Position numbers and translations under genes: made by a program. Positions 36,300-45,900 of a stretch of 64,000 bases of DNA are shown piece after piece. The notes beneath the pieces were generated by a model. The model saw only the letters and a program-made list of their open reading frames with translations. It was not told the origin of the DNA and ran no database searches. Each line of letters begins with the position of its first letter. The first letter of the stretch is position 1. Location: positions 186,001 to 250,000 of the forward strand of contig CAWGJH010000032.1 of assembly GCA_963822695.1 (NCBI GenBank), given 5' to 3'. Origin of the DNA: GCA-003244245 sp963822695. Its GTDB lineage: Bacteria > Actinomycetota > Actinomycetes > Mycobacteriales > Pseudonocardiaceae.

Positions 36300-36587
36300 A
36301 TGCACGCACTGTCAGGCCGCAGGGCCAAGCGCGCCCGACGGCGAGCGCCGGGCAGTTCGCTGGCCGTACCGCCCGGCGTGACCGGGGTGATCGATGCTCG
36401 ACTGGGCACGGCTCACCTGGTGACCCATGAGGCGATGGCGGCCGGGGGGCGCTATGTGGCCCTGTGCGGTTGTGAGGTGCGCGCGGCGAGCCCGACCGCG
36501 CGCAAGTGCCGCTCGTGTCCCTGCTGTGTTGCCTGGTTCGTGGCCTGGCGGTACCACCTGGTGGACCCCCAGTCGGCCGCCGGTTGA
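36300..36587 (+). CDS. Small cysteine-containing protein (95 aa), unknown
   Basis: ATG 36300 follows GAGGAGACC. After a basic N-terminus (SGRRAKRARRRAPGSS), the protein has TAHLVTHEAMAAGGRYVALC, then GCEVRAASPTARKCRSCPCC with several Cys and His residues that could bind zinc, and an aromatic tail WFVAWRYHLV. Proteins of this kind often stand next to XRE-DUF5753 genes in actinomycetes; their function is not known. It is divergent from the XRE gene and 51 bases upstream of ssb. Confidence 0.7.
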   Translation: MHALSGRRAKRARRRAPGSSLAVPPGVTGVIDARLGTAHLVTHEAMAAGGRYVALCGCEVRAASPTARKCRSCPCCVAWFVAWRYHLVDPQSAAG

Positions 36588-36638
36588 GCGCATACCCCCC
36601 GCCGCCACGACCCACCACCGGAGAGGACCTAATCAGTC

Positions 36639-37058
36639 ATGGCTGGGCTACCCGAGATCACTCTGGTTGGCGTCCTGGTCGCCGACCCGGAACTGTGCGT
36701 GACTCCCACCGGTGCCGTGGTCACGAACTTCACTGTGATGGCCAACGACCGCCACAGTGACCCGGCCACCGGGAAGTGGATGGACAAGGGTCCGACGTTG
36801 CTGCCCTGCTCGATCTGGCGCCAGGCCGCCGAGAACGTCGCGGAATCCCTCGCTCAAGGCGCCCGGGTGCTGGTCACCGGCGTGCTGCGGCAACGTGAGT
36901 GGAGCACCACCGGTGGTGTCAAGCGCTATGTCTACGAAGTCGACGCCACCGAGGTCGGCGTCTCACTCAGATCCGCTACGGTAAAGATCACTAAAACCAC
37001 CCGCGACACCACCAGCAGCAGCGCGACCCCCTGGGACGACGACAAGCCCGCACGTTAA
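36639..37058 (+). CDS. ssb: Single-stranded DNA-binding protein, short AICE-type
   Basis: A 139-residue SSB with the OB-fold core: ITLVGVLVADPELCVTPTGA, FTVMANDRHSD, CSIWRQAAENVAESLAQGAR and VLVTGVLRQREW. The C-terminus is short and ends PWDDDKPAR rather than the acidic DDDxPF tip of housekeeping SSB, so interaction with the host replisome may be reduced. Such short SSBs are common on plasmids and AICEs. It is convergent with the TIR-STAND-WD40 gene, with a hairpin terminator between. Confidence 0.9.
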   Translation: MAGLPEITLVGVLVADPELCVTPTGAVVTNFTVMANDRHSDPATGKWMDKGPTLLPCSIWRQAAENVAESLAQGARVLVTGVLRQREWSTTGGVKRYVYEVDATEVGVSLRSATVKITKTTRDTTSSSATPWDDDKPAR

Positions 37059-37072
37059 CCCACCCCAGTCCG

Positions 37073-37116
37073 CCTCGCCCGGCGGTGCCGCCCCCCATGA
37101 CCGCCGCCGGGCGAGG
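37073..37116. terminator. Bidirectional hairpin terminator
   Basis: CCTCGCCCGGCGG (37073-37085) is perfectly complementary to CCGCCGGGCGAGG (37104-37116), with an 18-base loop. It lies between the convergent ssb and TIR-STAND-WD40 genes and is a good candidate terminator for both, although no T-tract follows. Confidence 0.65.
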
Positions 37117-37134
37117 TGTCCATTCCCCTACCAG

Positions 37135-40100
37135 TCATGGACATGGGGGCCGGTATGGCAAGCCGGGAAAATAACGGTCCCACTCGCTTGGGGTGATCGT
37201 GGGGGTAATGCCACAGATTCGAGCGATGACACGATCGACGTTGGTTTCCCACAGCCGGGCTGTGGCGTCGTAGCTGGCGGTGGCCAGGGTGTGCCCGTTG
37301 GGGCTGAAGGCCACTGAGTTGACAGTGTTGGTGTGGCCGGTGAGGGTGCCCAGCAGGCTGGGATGGTGGGGATCGCTGATTTCCCACAGCCGCATAGTGG
37401 AGTCCTGGCTAGCGGTGGCCAAGGTGTGCCCGTCGGGGCTGAAGCCCACCGACTCGATGTCATTGGTGTGGCCGGTGAGGGTGCCCAGCAGGCGGGGACG
37501 GTGAGGGTCGCTGACATCCCACAGTTGCACGGTCCAGTCGTCGCTGGCAGTGGCCAGGATGTGCGCGTCGGGGCTGAAGGCCACTCCGGTGACGGCGTTG
37601 GTGTGGCCGGTCAGGGTGCCCAGCAGGCGGGGACGGTGAGGGTCGCTGACATCCCATAGCCGCGCGGTTTTGTCGAGGCTGCCGGTGACCAGGGTGCGTC
37701 CGTCGGGGCTGAAGACCACCGAGAAGACGCCGTTGGTGTGGCCGGTCAGGGTGCTCAGCGGGCTGGGATGGTGAGGGTCACCGATATCCCACAGCCGGGT
37801 TGTGGTGTCGTAGCTGCCGGTGGCCAGGGTGTGCCCGTCGGGGCTGAAGGCCACCGAGTTGACATCGTTGGTGTGGCCGGTGAGGGTGCTCAGCGGGCGG
37901 GGATGGGGAGGGTCACTGATATCCCACAGCCGCGCGGTGAAGTCTTTGCTGCCGGTGGCCAGGGTATGCCCGTCGGGGCTGAAGACCACCCAGGTGACGC
38001 CGTTGGTGTGGCCGGTGAGGGTGCTCCGCGGGCGCGGATGGTGGGGGTCAGTGACATCCCATAACCGCGCGGTGTGGTCCCAGCTGGCAGTGGCCAGGGT
38101 GTGCCCGTCGGGGCTGAAGGCCACCGAGGAAACGTAGTCGGTGTGGCCGGCCACGATAGGTCCAGGAGGATTCCACAGCCGCGCGGTGTGGTCGGTGCTG
38201 GCGGTGGCCAGGGTGCGTCCGTCGGGGCTGAAGGCTACCGAGTTGACGGTGTTGGTGTGCCCGGTGAGGGTGCCCAGCAGGCTGGGATGGTGGGGATCGC
38301 TGATTTCCCACAGCCGCACGGTGTGGTCGGTGCTGGCGGTGGCCAGGGTGCGCCCGTCCGGGCTGAAGGCCACCGACCAGACCTTGTCGGTGTGGCCGGT
38401 GAGGGTGACCAGCGAGCGGGGCTGGTAGGGGTCGTTGATGTCCCATAGCCGCGTGGTGGAGTCCTGGCTGGCGGTGGCCAGGGTGTGCCCGTCGGGGCTG
38501 AAGGCCACTGAGGTGACGGCGTTGGCGTGCCCGGTCAGGGTGCTCACCAGGCTGGGACGGTGGGGGTCGTTGATATCCCATAGCCGCGCGGTGTCGTCGT
38601 TGCCGGTGGCTAGGGTGTGCCCGTCGGGGCTGAAGGTCACCGAGGTGATGGTGTTGGTGTGGCCGGTGAGGGTGCCCAGCAGGCTGGGATGGTGAGGGTT
38701 GCTGATGTCCCATAGCCGCGCGGTGGAGTCCTGGCTGGCGGTGGCCAGGGTGTGCCCGTCGGGGCTGAAGGCCACTGAGGTGACGGCGTTGGCGTGCCCG
38801 GTCAGGGTGCTCACCAGGCTGGGACGGTGGGGATCGGTGATATCCCATAGCCGCGCGGTGTCGTCGTTGCCGGTGGCTAGGGTGTGCCCGTCGGGGCTGA
38901 AGGTCACCGAGGTGATGGTGTTGGTGTGGCCGGTGAGGGTGCCCAGCAGGCTGGGATGGTGGGGGTCGCTGATATTCCACAGCCGCGCGGTGGAGTCCTG
39001 GCTGGCGGTGGCCAAGGTACGTCCGTCGGGGCTGAAGGCCACCGAGGTGACGGCGCTGGTGTGACCAGCCAGCCGGGTGGCGTAGGTGTCGGCGGAAATG
39101 CTGAGCAGACTGCTGCGAGCTTCCACGGTGGGGACAAGCCGGTAGGCGGCCAGGCCAAGTTGGGCGGCCAGGGCCGGGTTGGTGGCGCGGAGCTCCAGAG
39201 CCTGTTTCGCGACCTGCCGGGACACCGCAATATCCCGTTGTGCCACTGCGGCGCGCTGCTGAGTGAAGGCGACGACCGAGGCCACCAGGGCGAGGGCCAG
39301 CAGCACCGACAAGACGGTGAGGGCGCTTCCCCGCCGGAGGCGGTCTCGGCGGATGCTGGTGCGTAGGAACGCACGCGCCGTCGGATTGAGTTCGACGCGG
39401 TCGGTGACCAGGTCGCCGGCCTTGAGGTGGGCGCCGGTGTCGGCCAGGGCGGCGGCGAGTTGGCCGCGTTCCCACAACCGGGCCGATGGGCGGCCCTCGT
39501 CGTGCCATTCGGTGGCGGCCTGCTCGACCATGCGGTGGGCCCGCAGCGCCGAGGCGTTCGCCTCGATCGTCTGAGCTAGTGGTGCCCAGGCGGACAGGAA
39601 TGCCTCATGAGCCACTCCGATGACCACAGTGCCGTTGTGGGTGTCGGTGCTCAGCAGTCGCCGCGCGATGAAGACGTCCAGTTCGCGGGTCACCGGCTCC
39701 GGCAACTCATCGCGGGGGACTCGCCACCGGGTGGGGCGACCCTGCTCATCCACGGTGACCAACCGCAACAACCCGGCGATGACCTGCTCGCGGCCCCGGC
39801 CGGTGGCCGTGATCGCCTCGGCCAACGCCGCGTCAGCCTGCCGGGTCAGCGCACCCTGCACCCCGCCGAGCTGCTCGTACCGTGCGACCGACAGCTGACC
39901 GCCGCGGCCGACCCCCTCGGCGAGCTGGGCCAGGGTGAACGCCAGCAGTGGGAGCGACTCCCCGGTGTCGGTGTCGGTGACCAGCCGGGCCACCAGGTCC
40001 TCGTCCACCCCGATCCCGGCCAGCCGGGCCGGACCCTCAATCACGACCCGCAGCGCCTCACGGTGCAGCGGCCGCAGCACGAAGGGGTGAGTCGGCACCA

Positions 40101-41082
40101 CCGCCAGGTCGGCGTCGAGCAGCAACTGGTCCAAAAACTCCGGCCGCAGGGTGGCGACCACTTGCACCGGACCTGACAACGCCGGGTGCAGGAGCCGCGC
40201 GAAGTGGGCCCGCTGGGCTGGCCCGGCCTGGGTGAGCAGCTCCTCGAACTGATCCACCACCACTAGCAACCGCCGCGCCCGGGCGGCCAGCAGTAGCTCA
40301 TCGGCCAGCCCGGTCAGGCCAGTGTCATCGAGCCGGTGCCGTACTCCTGCCACCGTCCAGTCCAGGCCCAGCCGCTGCGCTGCGGCGGTCAGTTCCCGAG
40401 CCAGCGCGGCTACCGGGTCAGCACCGGGCAGCATCGGCGCCAGCGTCCACCAACTCGGCTCGCCGGCCATCACATGCACCAACCCGGCTCGTACCAGCGA
40501 CGACTTGCCACACCCCGAGGGGCCCACCACCAGCAGCACTGCCCCCTCAGCCCGCTCGGCCGGGGATCGCACCAACCCGGCCAGCCGCTCCACCTCGCCA
40601 CGGCGGCCACAAAACACCCGATGCTCATCGACGTCGAACGGGCGTAACCCCGGAAACGGGGACCTATCATCCGGCCACCCGAAGCCCCCAACGGCATCCA
40701 CCCGACGCAACGCCCCCACCAGCGCCGCACGCCCCGCCGCAGCATCGACGGTGAGGTCGGCATACTGCACACACGGCAACAGCGGGTGACCCACCCTCGG
40801 CTCAGCGAGCACCGGTAACACCCGGCTACCCCGCGACAGCGCAACGCTGATCTCGGCCGTACACCACGTCGAAGCCACCGCGGCGGACGTGACCACGCAG
40901 ACGACCGCGTCAGCCCAGCGCAGCCGCTCATGCAACCGCTTATCCCACTCCTCGCCCACCGCGATGCCATTGCCCGGATCCCGATCCAGGAACACCTCAT
41001 GACCCTCAGCAACCAGCCACTGATGCAGCTGAGCGGCGCATTCCCGGTCTTGGCTGGCATAGCTGACGAAGACCCTGGCCAC
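37135..41082 (-). CDS. TIR-STAND ATPase-WD40 conflict protein, intact (1315 aa)
   Basis: GTG 41082 follows GGGGAGGGGCG. Residues 1-130 are a TIR domain (RVFVSYASQDRECAAQLHQW; TSAAVASTWCTAEISVAL with the putative catalytic Glu). Residues 145-480 are the STAND NTPase with Walker A VVGPSGCGKSSLVRAG and Walker B LLVVVDQFEELL. One membrane helix (SALTVLSVLLALALVASVVA) lies near residue 600. The rest is 14 WD40 repeats (GHTNTVNSVAFSPDGHTLAT type), enough for two seven-bladed propellers. NLR-like proteins of this kind are thought to sense invaders through the propeller and then deplete NAD+ through TIR. The gene is adjacent to ssb, a TA pair and coiled-coil genes inside the split Wadjet operon. Confidence 0.93.
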   Translation of the reverse strand: MARVFVSYASQDRECAAQLHQWLVAEGHEVFLDRDPGNGIAVGEEWDKRLHERLRWADAVVCVVTSAAVASTWCTAEISVALSRGSRVLPVLAEPRVGHPLLPCVQYADLTVDAAAGRAALVGALRRVDAVGGFGWPDDRSPFPGLRPFDVDEHRVFCGRRGEVERLAGLVRSPAERAEGAVLLVVGPSGCGKSSLVRAGLVHVMAGEPSWWTLAPMLPGADPVAALARELTAAAQRLGLDWTVAGVRHRLDDTGLTGLADELLLAARARRLLVVVDQFEELLTQAGPAQRAHFARLLHPALSGPVQVVATLRPEFLDQLLLDADLAVVPTHPFVLRPLHREALRVVIEGPARLAGIGVDEDLVARLVTDTDTGESLPLLAFTLAQLAEGVGRGGQLSVARYEQLGGVQGALTRQADAALAEAITATGRGREQVIAGLLRLVTVDEQGRPTRWRVPRDELPEPVTRELDVFIARRLLSTDTHNGTVVIGVAHEAFLSAWAPLAQTIEANASALRAHRMVEQAATEWHDEGRPSARLWERGQLAAALADTGAHLKAGDLVTDRVELNPTARAFLRTSIRRDRLRRGSALTVLSVLLALALVASVVAFTQQRAAVAQRDIAVSRQVAKQALELRATNPALAAQLGLAAYRLVPTVEARSSLLSISADTYATRLAGHTSAVTSVAFSPDGRTLATASQDSTARLWNISDPHHPSLLGTLTGHTNTITSVTFSPDGHTLATGNDDTARLWDITDPHRPSLVSTLTGHANAVTSVAFSPDGHTLATASQDSTARLWDISNPHHPSLLGTLTGHTNTITSVTFSPDGHTLATGNDDTARLWDINDPHRPSLVSTLTGHANAVTSVAFSPDGHTLATASQDSTTRLWDINDPYQPRSLVTLTGHTDKVWSVAFSPDGRTLATASTDHTVRLWEISDPHHPSLLGTLTGHTNTVNSVAFSPDGRTLATASTDHTARLWNPPGPIVAGHTDYVSSVAFSPDGHTLATASWDHTARLWDVTDPHHPRPRSTLTGHTNGVTWVVFSPDGHTLATGSKDFTARLWDISDPPHPRPLSTLTGHTNDVNSVAFSPDGHTLATGSYDTTTRLWDIGDPHHPSPLSTLTGHTNGVFSVVFSPDGRTLVTGSLDKTARLWDVSDPHRPRLLGTLTGHTNAVTGVAFSPDAHILATASDDWTVQLWDVSDPHRPRLLGTLTGHTNDIESVGFSPDGHTLATASQDSTMRLWEISDPHHPSLLGTLTGHTNTVNSVAFSPNGHTLATASYDATARLWETNVDRVIARICGITPTITPSEWDRYFPGLPYRPPCP
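37290..39080 (-). repeat. Fourteen WD40 repeats in the intact TIR-STAND gene
   Basis: Units of about 43-46 codons around LTGHTN-x-V-x-SVAFSPDGHT, LATAS-x-D-x-T-x-RLW and ISDPHHPSLL. Pairs such as those near 38480-38700 and 38720-38950 are nearly identical at the DNA level. The amplification is independent of the copy at 7590-9480, which has different unit sequence (AFAPDGRTL, LSDRDQPHP). Confidence 0.85.
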
Positions 41083-41295
41083 CGCCCCTCCCCACTAGCG
41101 CCCCGGCACCCTACCGGGCACTAACGGCGGTCACCGTGTCACCGTGCCGCTTCGGTTCCGGTTAGCGTGGCCAGGTCACGAGCAACGCCGTTGCCCTTCG
41201 GATGTCGGAAAGCGCAGCGAGTTCGACATGATCACACGCTTGCGGGTCAGCCATCGCGGTTTCGCGGAACATGCAGGCTGGCGCGTCCGGTGGGG

Positions 41296-41499
41296 TCAGC
41301 TCGTGGACAGAATCTTGAACAGGGCGTTGTTCACATCCATCACCACTTGACTGTCGACCACACCCGTACCCAGCGCTCGAACACCCGCTTTCGCGCTCCG
41401 CCCAATGGGTTGATCGTTGTACATACCGTGCGACACCACCAGCACGCTTCGCCGCCGCTGCCCGGTGACCTCCCACACGTCACCGCGCTGCGGCATCAT
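41296..41499 (-). pseudogene. MazF/PemK-like toxin gene, decayed C-terminus
   Basis: The start ATG 41499 overlaps the antitoxin stop (CATGATG). The N-terminus MMPQRGDVWEVTGQRRRSVL plus VVSHGMYND matches PemK/MazF endoribonucleases, where the first strands and the RPVLVVS-type block are conserved. After NDQPIG the sequence (RALGTGVVDSQVVMDVNNAL) no longer matches the family, and the frame ends after 67 residues against about 100-110 expected. The toxin is probably inactive. Confidence 0.65.
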
Positions 41500-41742
41500 G
41501 CGGCACCATCACGCCGGAGGTCATCAATCTCCTGGCTGGCGGCCTTGGCCTGGGCTAGCAACTCATCCCGGATGGCGGGGTTGGCGTCCATCCACTGCCC
41601 GTGGGCGATACAGCGGCGCCGGAATGCTTCGCGCTCGATGGCCTCGCGCATCCACGAGTTGATGGAGGTGCCGCCGGCGGCTGCCCACTGCTTGACGATG
41701 GCGTACAGATCGTCGGGCCTGCCGTGCGATGGTGATCTTCAT
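41496..41742 (-). pseudogene. RHH-type antitoxin gene, one frameshift
   Basis: ATG 41742 begins MKITIA; after one extra base near 41725-41735 the frame encodes RPDDLYAIVKQWAAAGGTSI, NSWMREAIEREAFRRRCIAH and QAKAASQEIDDLRRDGAA, ending at TGA 41496-41498. The N-terminal pattern and NSWMREAIE helix suit a ribbon-helix-helix antitoxin. The stop overlaps the MazF-like start. The pair forms a decayed type II toxin-antitoxin module. Confidence 0.65.
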
Positions 41743-41841
41743 CCCGAGGATGCTACTGGGCGGTGGTAGTGCTGGGTCCTTCCACACGATGGTGTGCCGC
41801 CTGGCATGTCCGATACCGCGCCGGGTCTGGGTAGCGATCTT

Positions 41842-42279
41842 TCAATGATGACCTTCTGATTCCACGATCTTCGTCAGCAGCGCGGTGATCTGAGCCATAC
41901 CGGTGGCCTGTTGAGCGAAACCCTCGCGCATCTCGGCGAGGTCCCCGCGCATCTCGGTGAGGTCCTTGCGTGTCTCGGTGAGGTCTTTGCGTGTCTCGGT
42001 GAGGTCTCCGCGCATCTCGGCGAAGCCCTCGCGCATCTCCCGCGTCTGCTCCAGCTGGGTCTCCCGCAAGGCGTTGAGGGCCTGGATGTGGGCACGCAGC
42101 TCAGCGCGGACCTCCGACACGTCACGGTCGGCACCGGCCGCCAGCACGCGGGCAGCGGCCGCATCGACGCGGGCGCCAGTGGCGTCCGAGCTGATGAGGA
42201 TGCTCTGCTCACGCAGTCGAGCGACCTCACGCTCAAGGATGGCCAAGCGGGCTTCGAAGGCATCATCGGGATCCGGCAT
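41842..42279 (-). CDS. Heptad-repeat coiled-coil protein, copy A (145 aa)
   Basis: ATG 42279 begins MPDPDDAFEARLAILEREVA. The protein is almost entirely helical: a conserved N-terminal coiled coil (LEREVARLREQSILISSDA), ARVLAAGADRDVSEVRAELR, then six seven-residue repeats (EMREGFA, EMRGDLT, ETRKDLT, ETRKDLT, EMRGDLA, EMREGFA) and a conserved end MAQITALLTKIVESEGHH. Copy B, which directly follows jetC, differs mainly in the number and sequence of the heptads. Function unknown; a dimeric or trimeric rod with a conserved C-terminal contact motif is likely. The leader GCGTGATCCTACTG is shared by all copies. Confidence 0.75.
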   Translation of the reverse strand: MPDPDDAFEARLAILEREVARLREQSILISSDATGARVDAAAARVLAAGADRDVSEVRAELRAHIQALNALRETQLEQTREMREGFAEMRGDLTETRKDLTETRKDLTEMRGDLAEMREGFAQQATGMAQITALLTKIVESEGHH

Positions 42280-42340
42280 GGGCGTGATCCTACTGTCGGA
42301 TAACTTCAGACCGGGGCCGGGAGCCACTCGTCACCCACGA

Positions 42341-42404
42341 GTCGAACAGCGTGCCCGCGGCGACCGGGGCGGGGACGGGTTCAGGCAGGTCGGCCTGCTC
42401 CAGG
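42341..42404 (-). pseudogene. Duplicated 3' end of jetC
   Basis: This 64-base segment (GTCGAACAGCGTGCCCGCGG and onward to GTCGGCCTGCTCCAGG) corresponds to the last codons of jetC at 42977-43040. It encodes LEQADLPEPVPAPVAAGTLF, matching LEQADLPDPEPAPVTAGTLF of the intact gene, then runs on without the jetC stop. With the adjacent copy A it shows that the jetC-3'-end plus coiled-coil module was duplicated. Confidence 0.75.
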
Positions 42405-42531
42405 CCGGGCTCGTGCTCCACACCGGCCAGCGGCGGCTGCCGTTCGGTGACCGTCTGATGGCACTGCCGGTCAGCGACCTGTTGGAGTTGATTGTTCTGG
42501 CGTCTCTCGCGGCGGTGCCATCAATGGGCCA
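42405..42531. other. Short spacer between jetC-tail remnant and copy B
   Basis: No gene supported. It holds the rest of the duplication boundary and the sequence downstream of copy B. Confidence 0.35.
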
Positions 42532-42960
42532 TCAGGGCGACTTGGTCGTCCCATCGGCGCTGGTCTCAGTGAGACCCTCTGGTCCTGCGATCTTCGTCAG
42601 CAGCGCGGTGATCTCAGCCATACCGATGGCCTGTGTGGCGAAACCCTCCCACGTCTTGGCGAAGCCCTCGCGCATCTCGGCGAAGCCCTCGCGCATCTCG
42701 GCGAAGCCCTCGCGCATCTCCCGGGCCTGCTCCAGCTGGGTCTCCCGCAAGGCGTTGAGGGCCTGGATGTGGGCACGCAGCTCAGCGCGGACCTCCGACA
42801 CGTCACGGTCGGCACCGGCCGCCAGCACGCGGGCAGCGGCCGCATCGACGCGGGCACCAGTGGCGTCCGAGCTGATGAGAATGCTCTGCTCACGCAGTCG
42901 AGCGACCTCACGCTCAAGGATGGCCAGGCGAGCTTTGAAGTCATCGTCAAGGTCCGGCAC
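42532..42960 (-). CDS. Heptad-repeat coiled-coil protein, copy B, following jetC
   Basis: GTG 42960 starts 10 bases after the jetC stop (TAG 42971-42973), so the gene is the next cistron of the jetC transcript. The 142-residue product has the same N-terminal coiled coil as copy A (ARLAILEREVARLREQSILI), the DRDVSEVRAELRAHIQALNA block, four heptads (EMREGFA three times, KTWEGFA) and the conserved end IGMAEITALLTKIAGPEG. In standard type II Wadjet loci jetD follows jetC here. Whether the protein belongs to the SMC complex is open; a coiled-coil accessory subunit is a reasonable hypothesis. Confidence 0.8.
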   Translation of the reverse strand: MPDLDDDFKARLAILEREVARLREQSILISSDATGARVDAAAARVLAAGADRDVSEVRAELRAHIQALNALRETQLEQAREMREGFAEMREGFAEMREGFAKTWEGFATQAIGMAEITALLTKIAGPEGLTETSADGTTKSP

Positions 42961-42970
42961 GGCCGTGATC

Positions 42971-45900
42971 CTACTGGTCGAACAAGGTGCCCGCAGTGAC
43001 TGGGGCGGGTTCGGGGTCGGGCAGGTCGGCCTGCTCCAGGGCGGTGCCGGTCCAGATGAACCGGGCAGTCGTCACGGCCTTGTCCACATCGTCGGTGAGC
43101 AACTGGTGGATCGCGATGCCGTCCAGCTCGGCGTAGGTGCACCACTCGTGGTCAGAGGTCAGGACCGCGTCGAGATCGAAGCCGCGGAGCAGGTCGAGCA
43201 GCTGGCCGCGGTTGGACGGGTCGATGCCGACGAACACCTCGTCGAGCAGCACCAGCCGGGGCGCGTGGGGGGCGGCCTCGTAGTGCGCCGCGAGGGCGGC
43301 GAACAGCGGCAGGTGCAGCACGATCGCCTTCTCCCCACCGGACAAGGTGCCGTGCAGCTTGCGGGTGACCTGCCGGGGGCCGGTGCCTTCGCCGAGGTCG
43401 ACGGTGACGACGAACCGGTGCCAGGCGGTGTAGTCGAAGACCTGGGTGAGCTGGGCCTCCCAGCTTGCCGCGGCGTGGGCGTCGCGGGCCTCGGCGATGC
43501 GTTCCCGGAAGAAGCGGTGCAGCGCGTCGCGCTCGTCGTCGATCAGCGTGGCGGGGTCGCGCAGCAGCAGGTCGCGGGCCTGGCGAGTGCCCGGGGGTAG
43601 CTCGGGGTCGACCTGCCAGGCCAGCTGCACCCGCACCTTCGACACGGTGCGCACCTTGCCCAGCCGCCGGTTCATCCCGCGGACCAGTTCGTCGGCGGTG
43701 CGGATCCGGTCCGCGACGTGCCGGCGGGTGTCGCCGGTCAGGGTGCGATCGAACAGGTCGCGTTCTTCGGCGGTGAGCGCCGCGGCGGCTGCGGCGTGCT
43801 CGTCGGCCAGCAGCCGGTGCAGCGCCGCGGCGCCCAGCGGCCGCCCATCGACGGTGGCGGTGAGCACCATCGCGTCGTCACCGGCCTCGGTCTGCAGGTC
43901 AGCGCGGCCGGCGAGGTGTTCTCGCACCTCGTGCACGGCCTCATCCAACCGGCCTTGGGCGTCACGCAAGTGGCGCTGCTCGAAGGGCTCGCTGACCCGC
44001 TGGGCGACCACCCGGGCGGCGGCCAGTGCGGACGTGACGCCGTCGCCAACGTCGAGTTCGAGCTGGGTGTCGGCGCCGAGCGTGCCAGTGGCCAGCCGCC
44101 GGAACGTCTCCGTGGCGGCGTCGCGCTCGGCCACCGCATCGGCGGACTCGCGCGCGTCGGCGTCGCGCTGCTTGCGCAGGCCGCCGATGCGCTCGCGCAG
44201 GTCGAGCTCGCTGGCCCGCAGCGTGGATCGCTCGTCCCCGATCGCGTCGATTCGGTCGGTGATCTGCCGCAGCTGGGCGTCGAGCTCCTGGAACGCGACC
44301 CCGACCGAGGCCTCCACCGCATCCAACCGGGACCGCAGGCGGGCCGCGGTGTCGGCCAGCTCGTGGGCCTGGGTCACGGCCGCCTGCGCCTGGGTGGCGG
44401 AGCGGTCAGCTTGCTCGGCCACCAGCACCGCACGCTCGGTGAGCCCGGCGGCGCTCGCCCGGTCGTCCAACCAGCCGCGGGCGGCGGTGCCGAACGCGCC
44501 GAGCGCATCGCGATAATCCTGCAGCGCCTCGGAAGTGGCTGGCAGGGACAGCTCGGCGGCGCGCTGGCGCACCGCCCGGTCGCGGGCGTGGACCTGCGCC
44601 CCGAGCTGCTCGGTCTCGGCTGCGGCCCCAGCGACGGCGTCAGCACGGGCCGCCTCGCGGGCTTGGGCCTGGTCCCAGGCGCGGGCCGCGGTGCGGACCG
44701 GCTCGTGGCTGGGCCGGGTGGCGAGCTCGGCGGCGAGCTGTGCCCGGCGCTGCTCGACGTCCTGAAGTGCCTGTTCCAACCCACTGAGCTGGGTATCCAG
44801 CGCGCGGAGCTGTTCGTCAAGCTCGGCGAGCCGGCGGGCGCGAGCGCGTTCCCGGGCGAGCGCGCCGATGTAGGCGGGCTCCGGTTTGCTCATCCGGCCG
44901 TGCGTGACGCCCAGCCGCCACCTGCCGTCGGGGCCGATGGCCGCCGGGTGGGCGAACGCTTGCTCACCCCCGTGCGCGACGGCGGTGAGCAGCCGCTCGA
45001 TCCGATCCGCGGCGACGGGGGAATCGGGTTCGGCGACGAGTACATCGCGCAGTGACCCGCCGGGCGCCGGGGTGCCGAGCGTGCCGTCGGCGAAAGTGTC
45101 GAGCAGCTCGCCGTCCAGCGTCCCGTCGGGCTGTATCCAGGCGTCGAGCAGCCCGGATGCCTCCAATGCGGCCTCGATACCGGCTCGGTCCCGCTCGGGT
45201 AGGTCGTCGGTGAAGGCCACCAGACGCCACAGCGGCGCCCCGGCGCGGCCGTCCCGGAGGGCCTGCCGGGCATAGGGCGCCGGTGGGGGCAGGTCGCGCT
45301 GGGCGGCCACCGCGTCCCGATCGGCCTGCACTCCGTCCCGTTGCGCCTGCACCGCGTCCCGATCGGCCTGCAGCCGGGTACGGCGTGCGGTGAGATCCTC
45401 CCGGACGGCGGTGGCGGCGGCGTCCACTGCGGAGCTGACCGTGTGCTCATCAGCGGCCAGCTCGGCCAGCGCCGGCAGGTCCAAGAGTGTGCACTGCTCG
45501 GCCCAGCTGGTCAGCTCATCGGCCAGCGCGGTCACCGCGTCGGCGTGGGCGGTTGCGGCTGCCCGAGAGGTGCGCTGCGCGGCGGCGTGCTCCTCCCGGG
45601 CGGTCTCCAGGCGCCGTTCGGCACCCGCGTGGTCGCGGACCGCGTCGGCATGCGCGGCCAGTGCCCGCTGCATCGTCTCGATGTCGCCGCGCCGGGCGGC
45701 CAGGCCCGCCTCGAGGAGCGCGCGGGCCCGGCGCAGATCCTCGGTGCTGGCGAGCTGGGTGACCAGCGCAGCACGGCCGGCGAGCTCGGCGGCATCCGCG
45801 GCGAGGTCCCGGGACCGCCGGGCCGTCTCGGTAGCCACTGCGGCTTCGTCCCGCATCGTGTGGGCAGCTGCGGCGTCCTGCCCGGCGATCCGCGCCGCAT

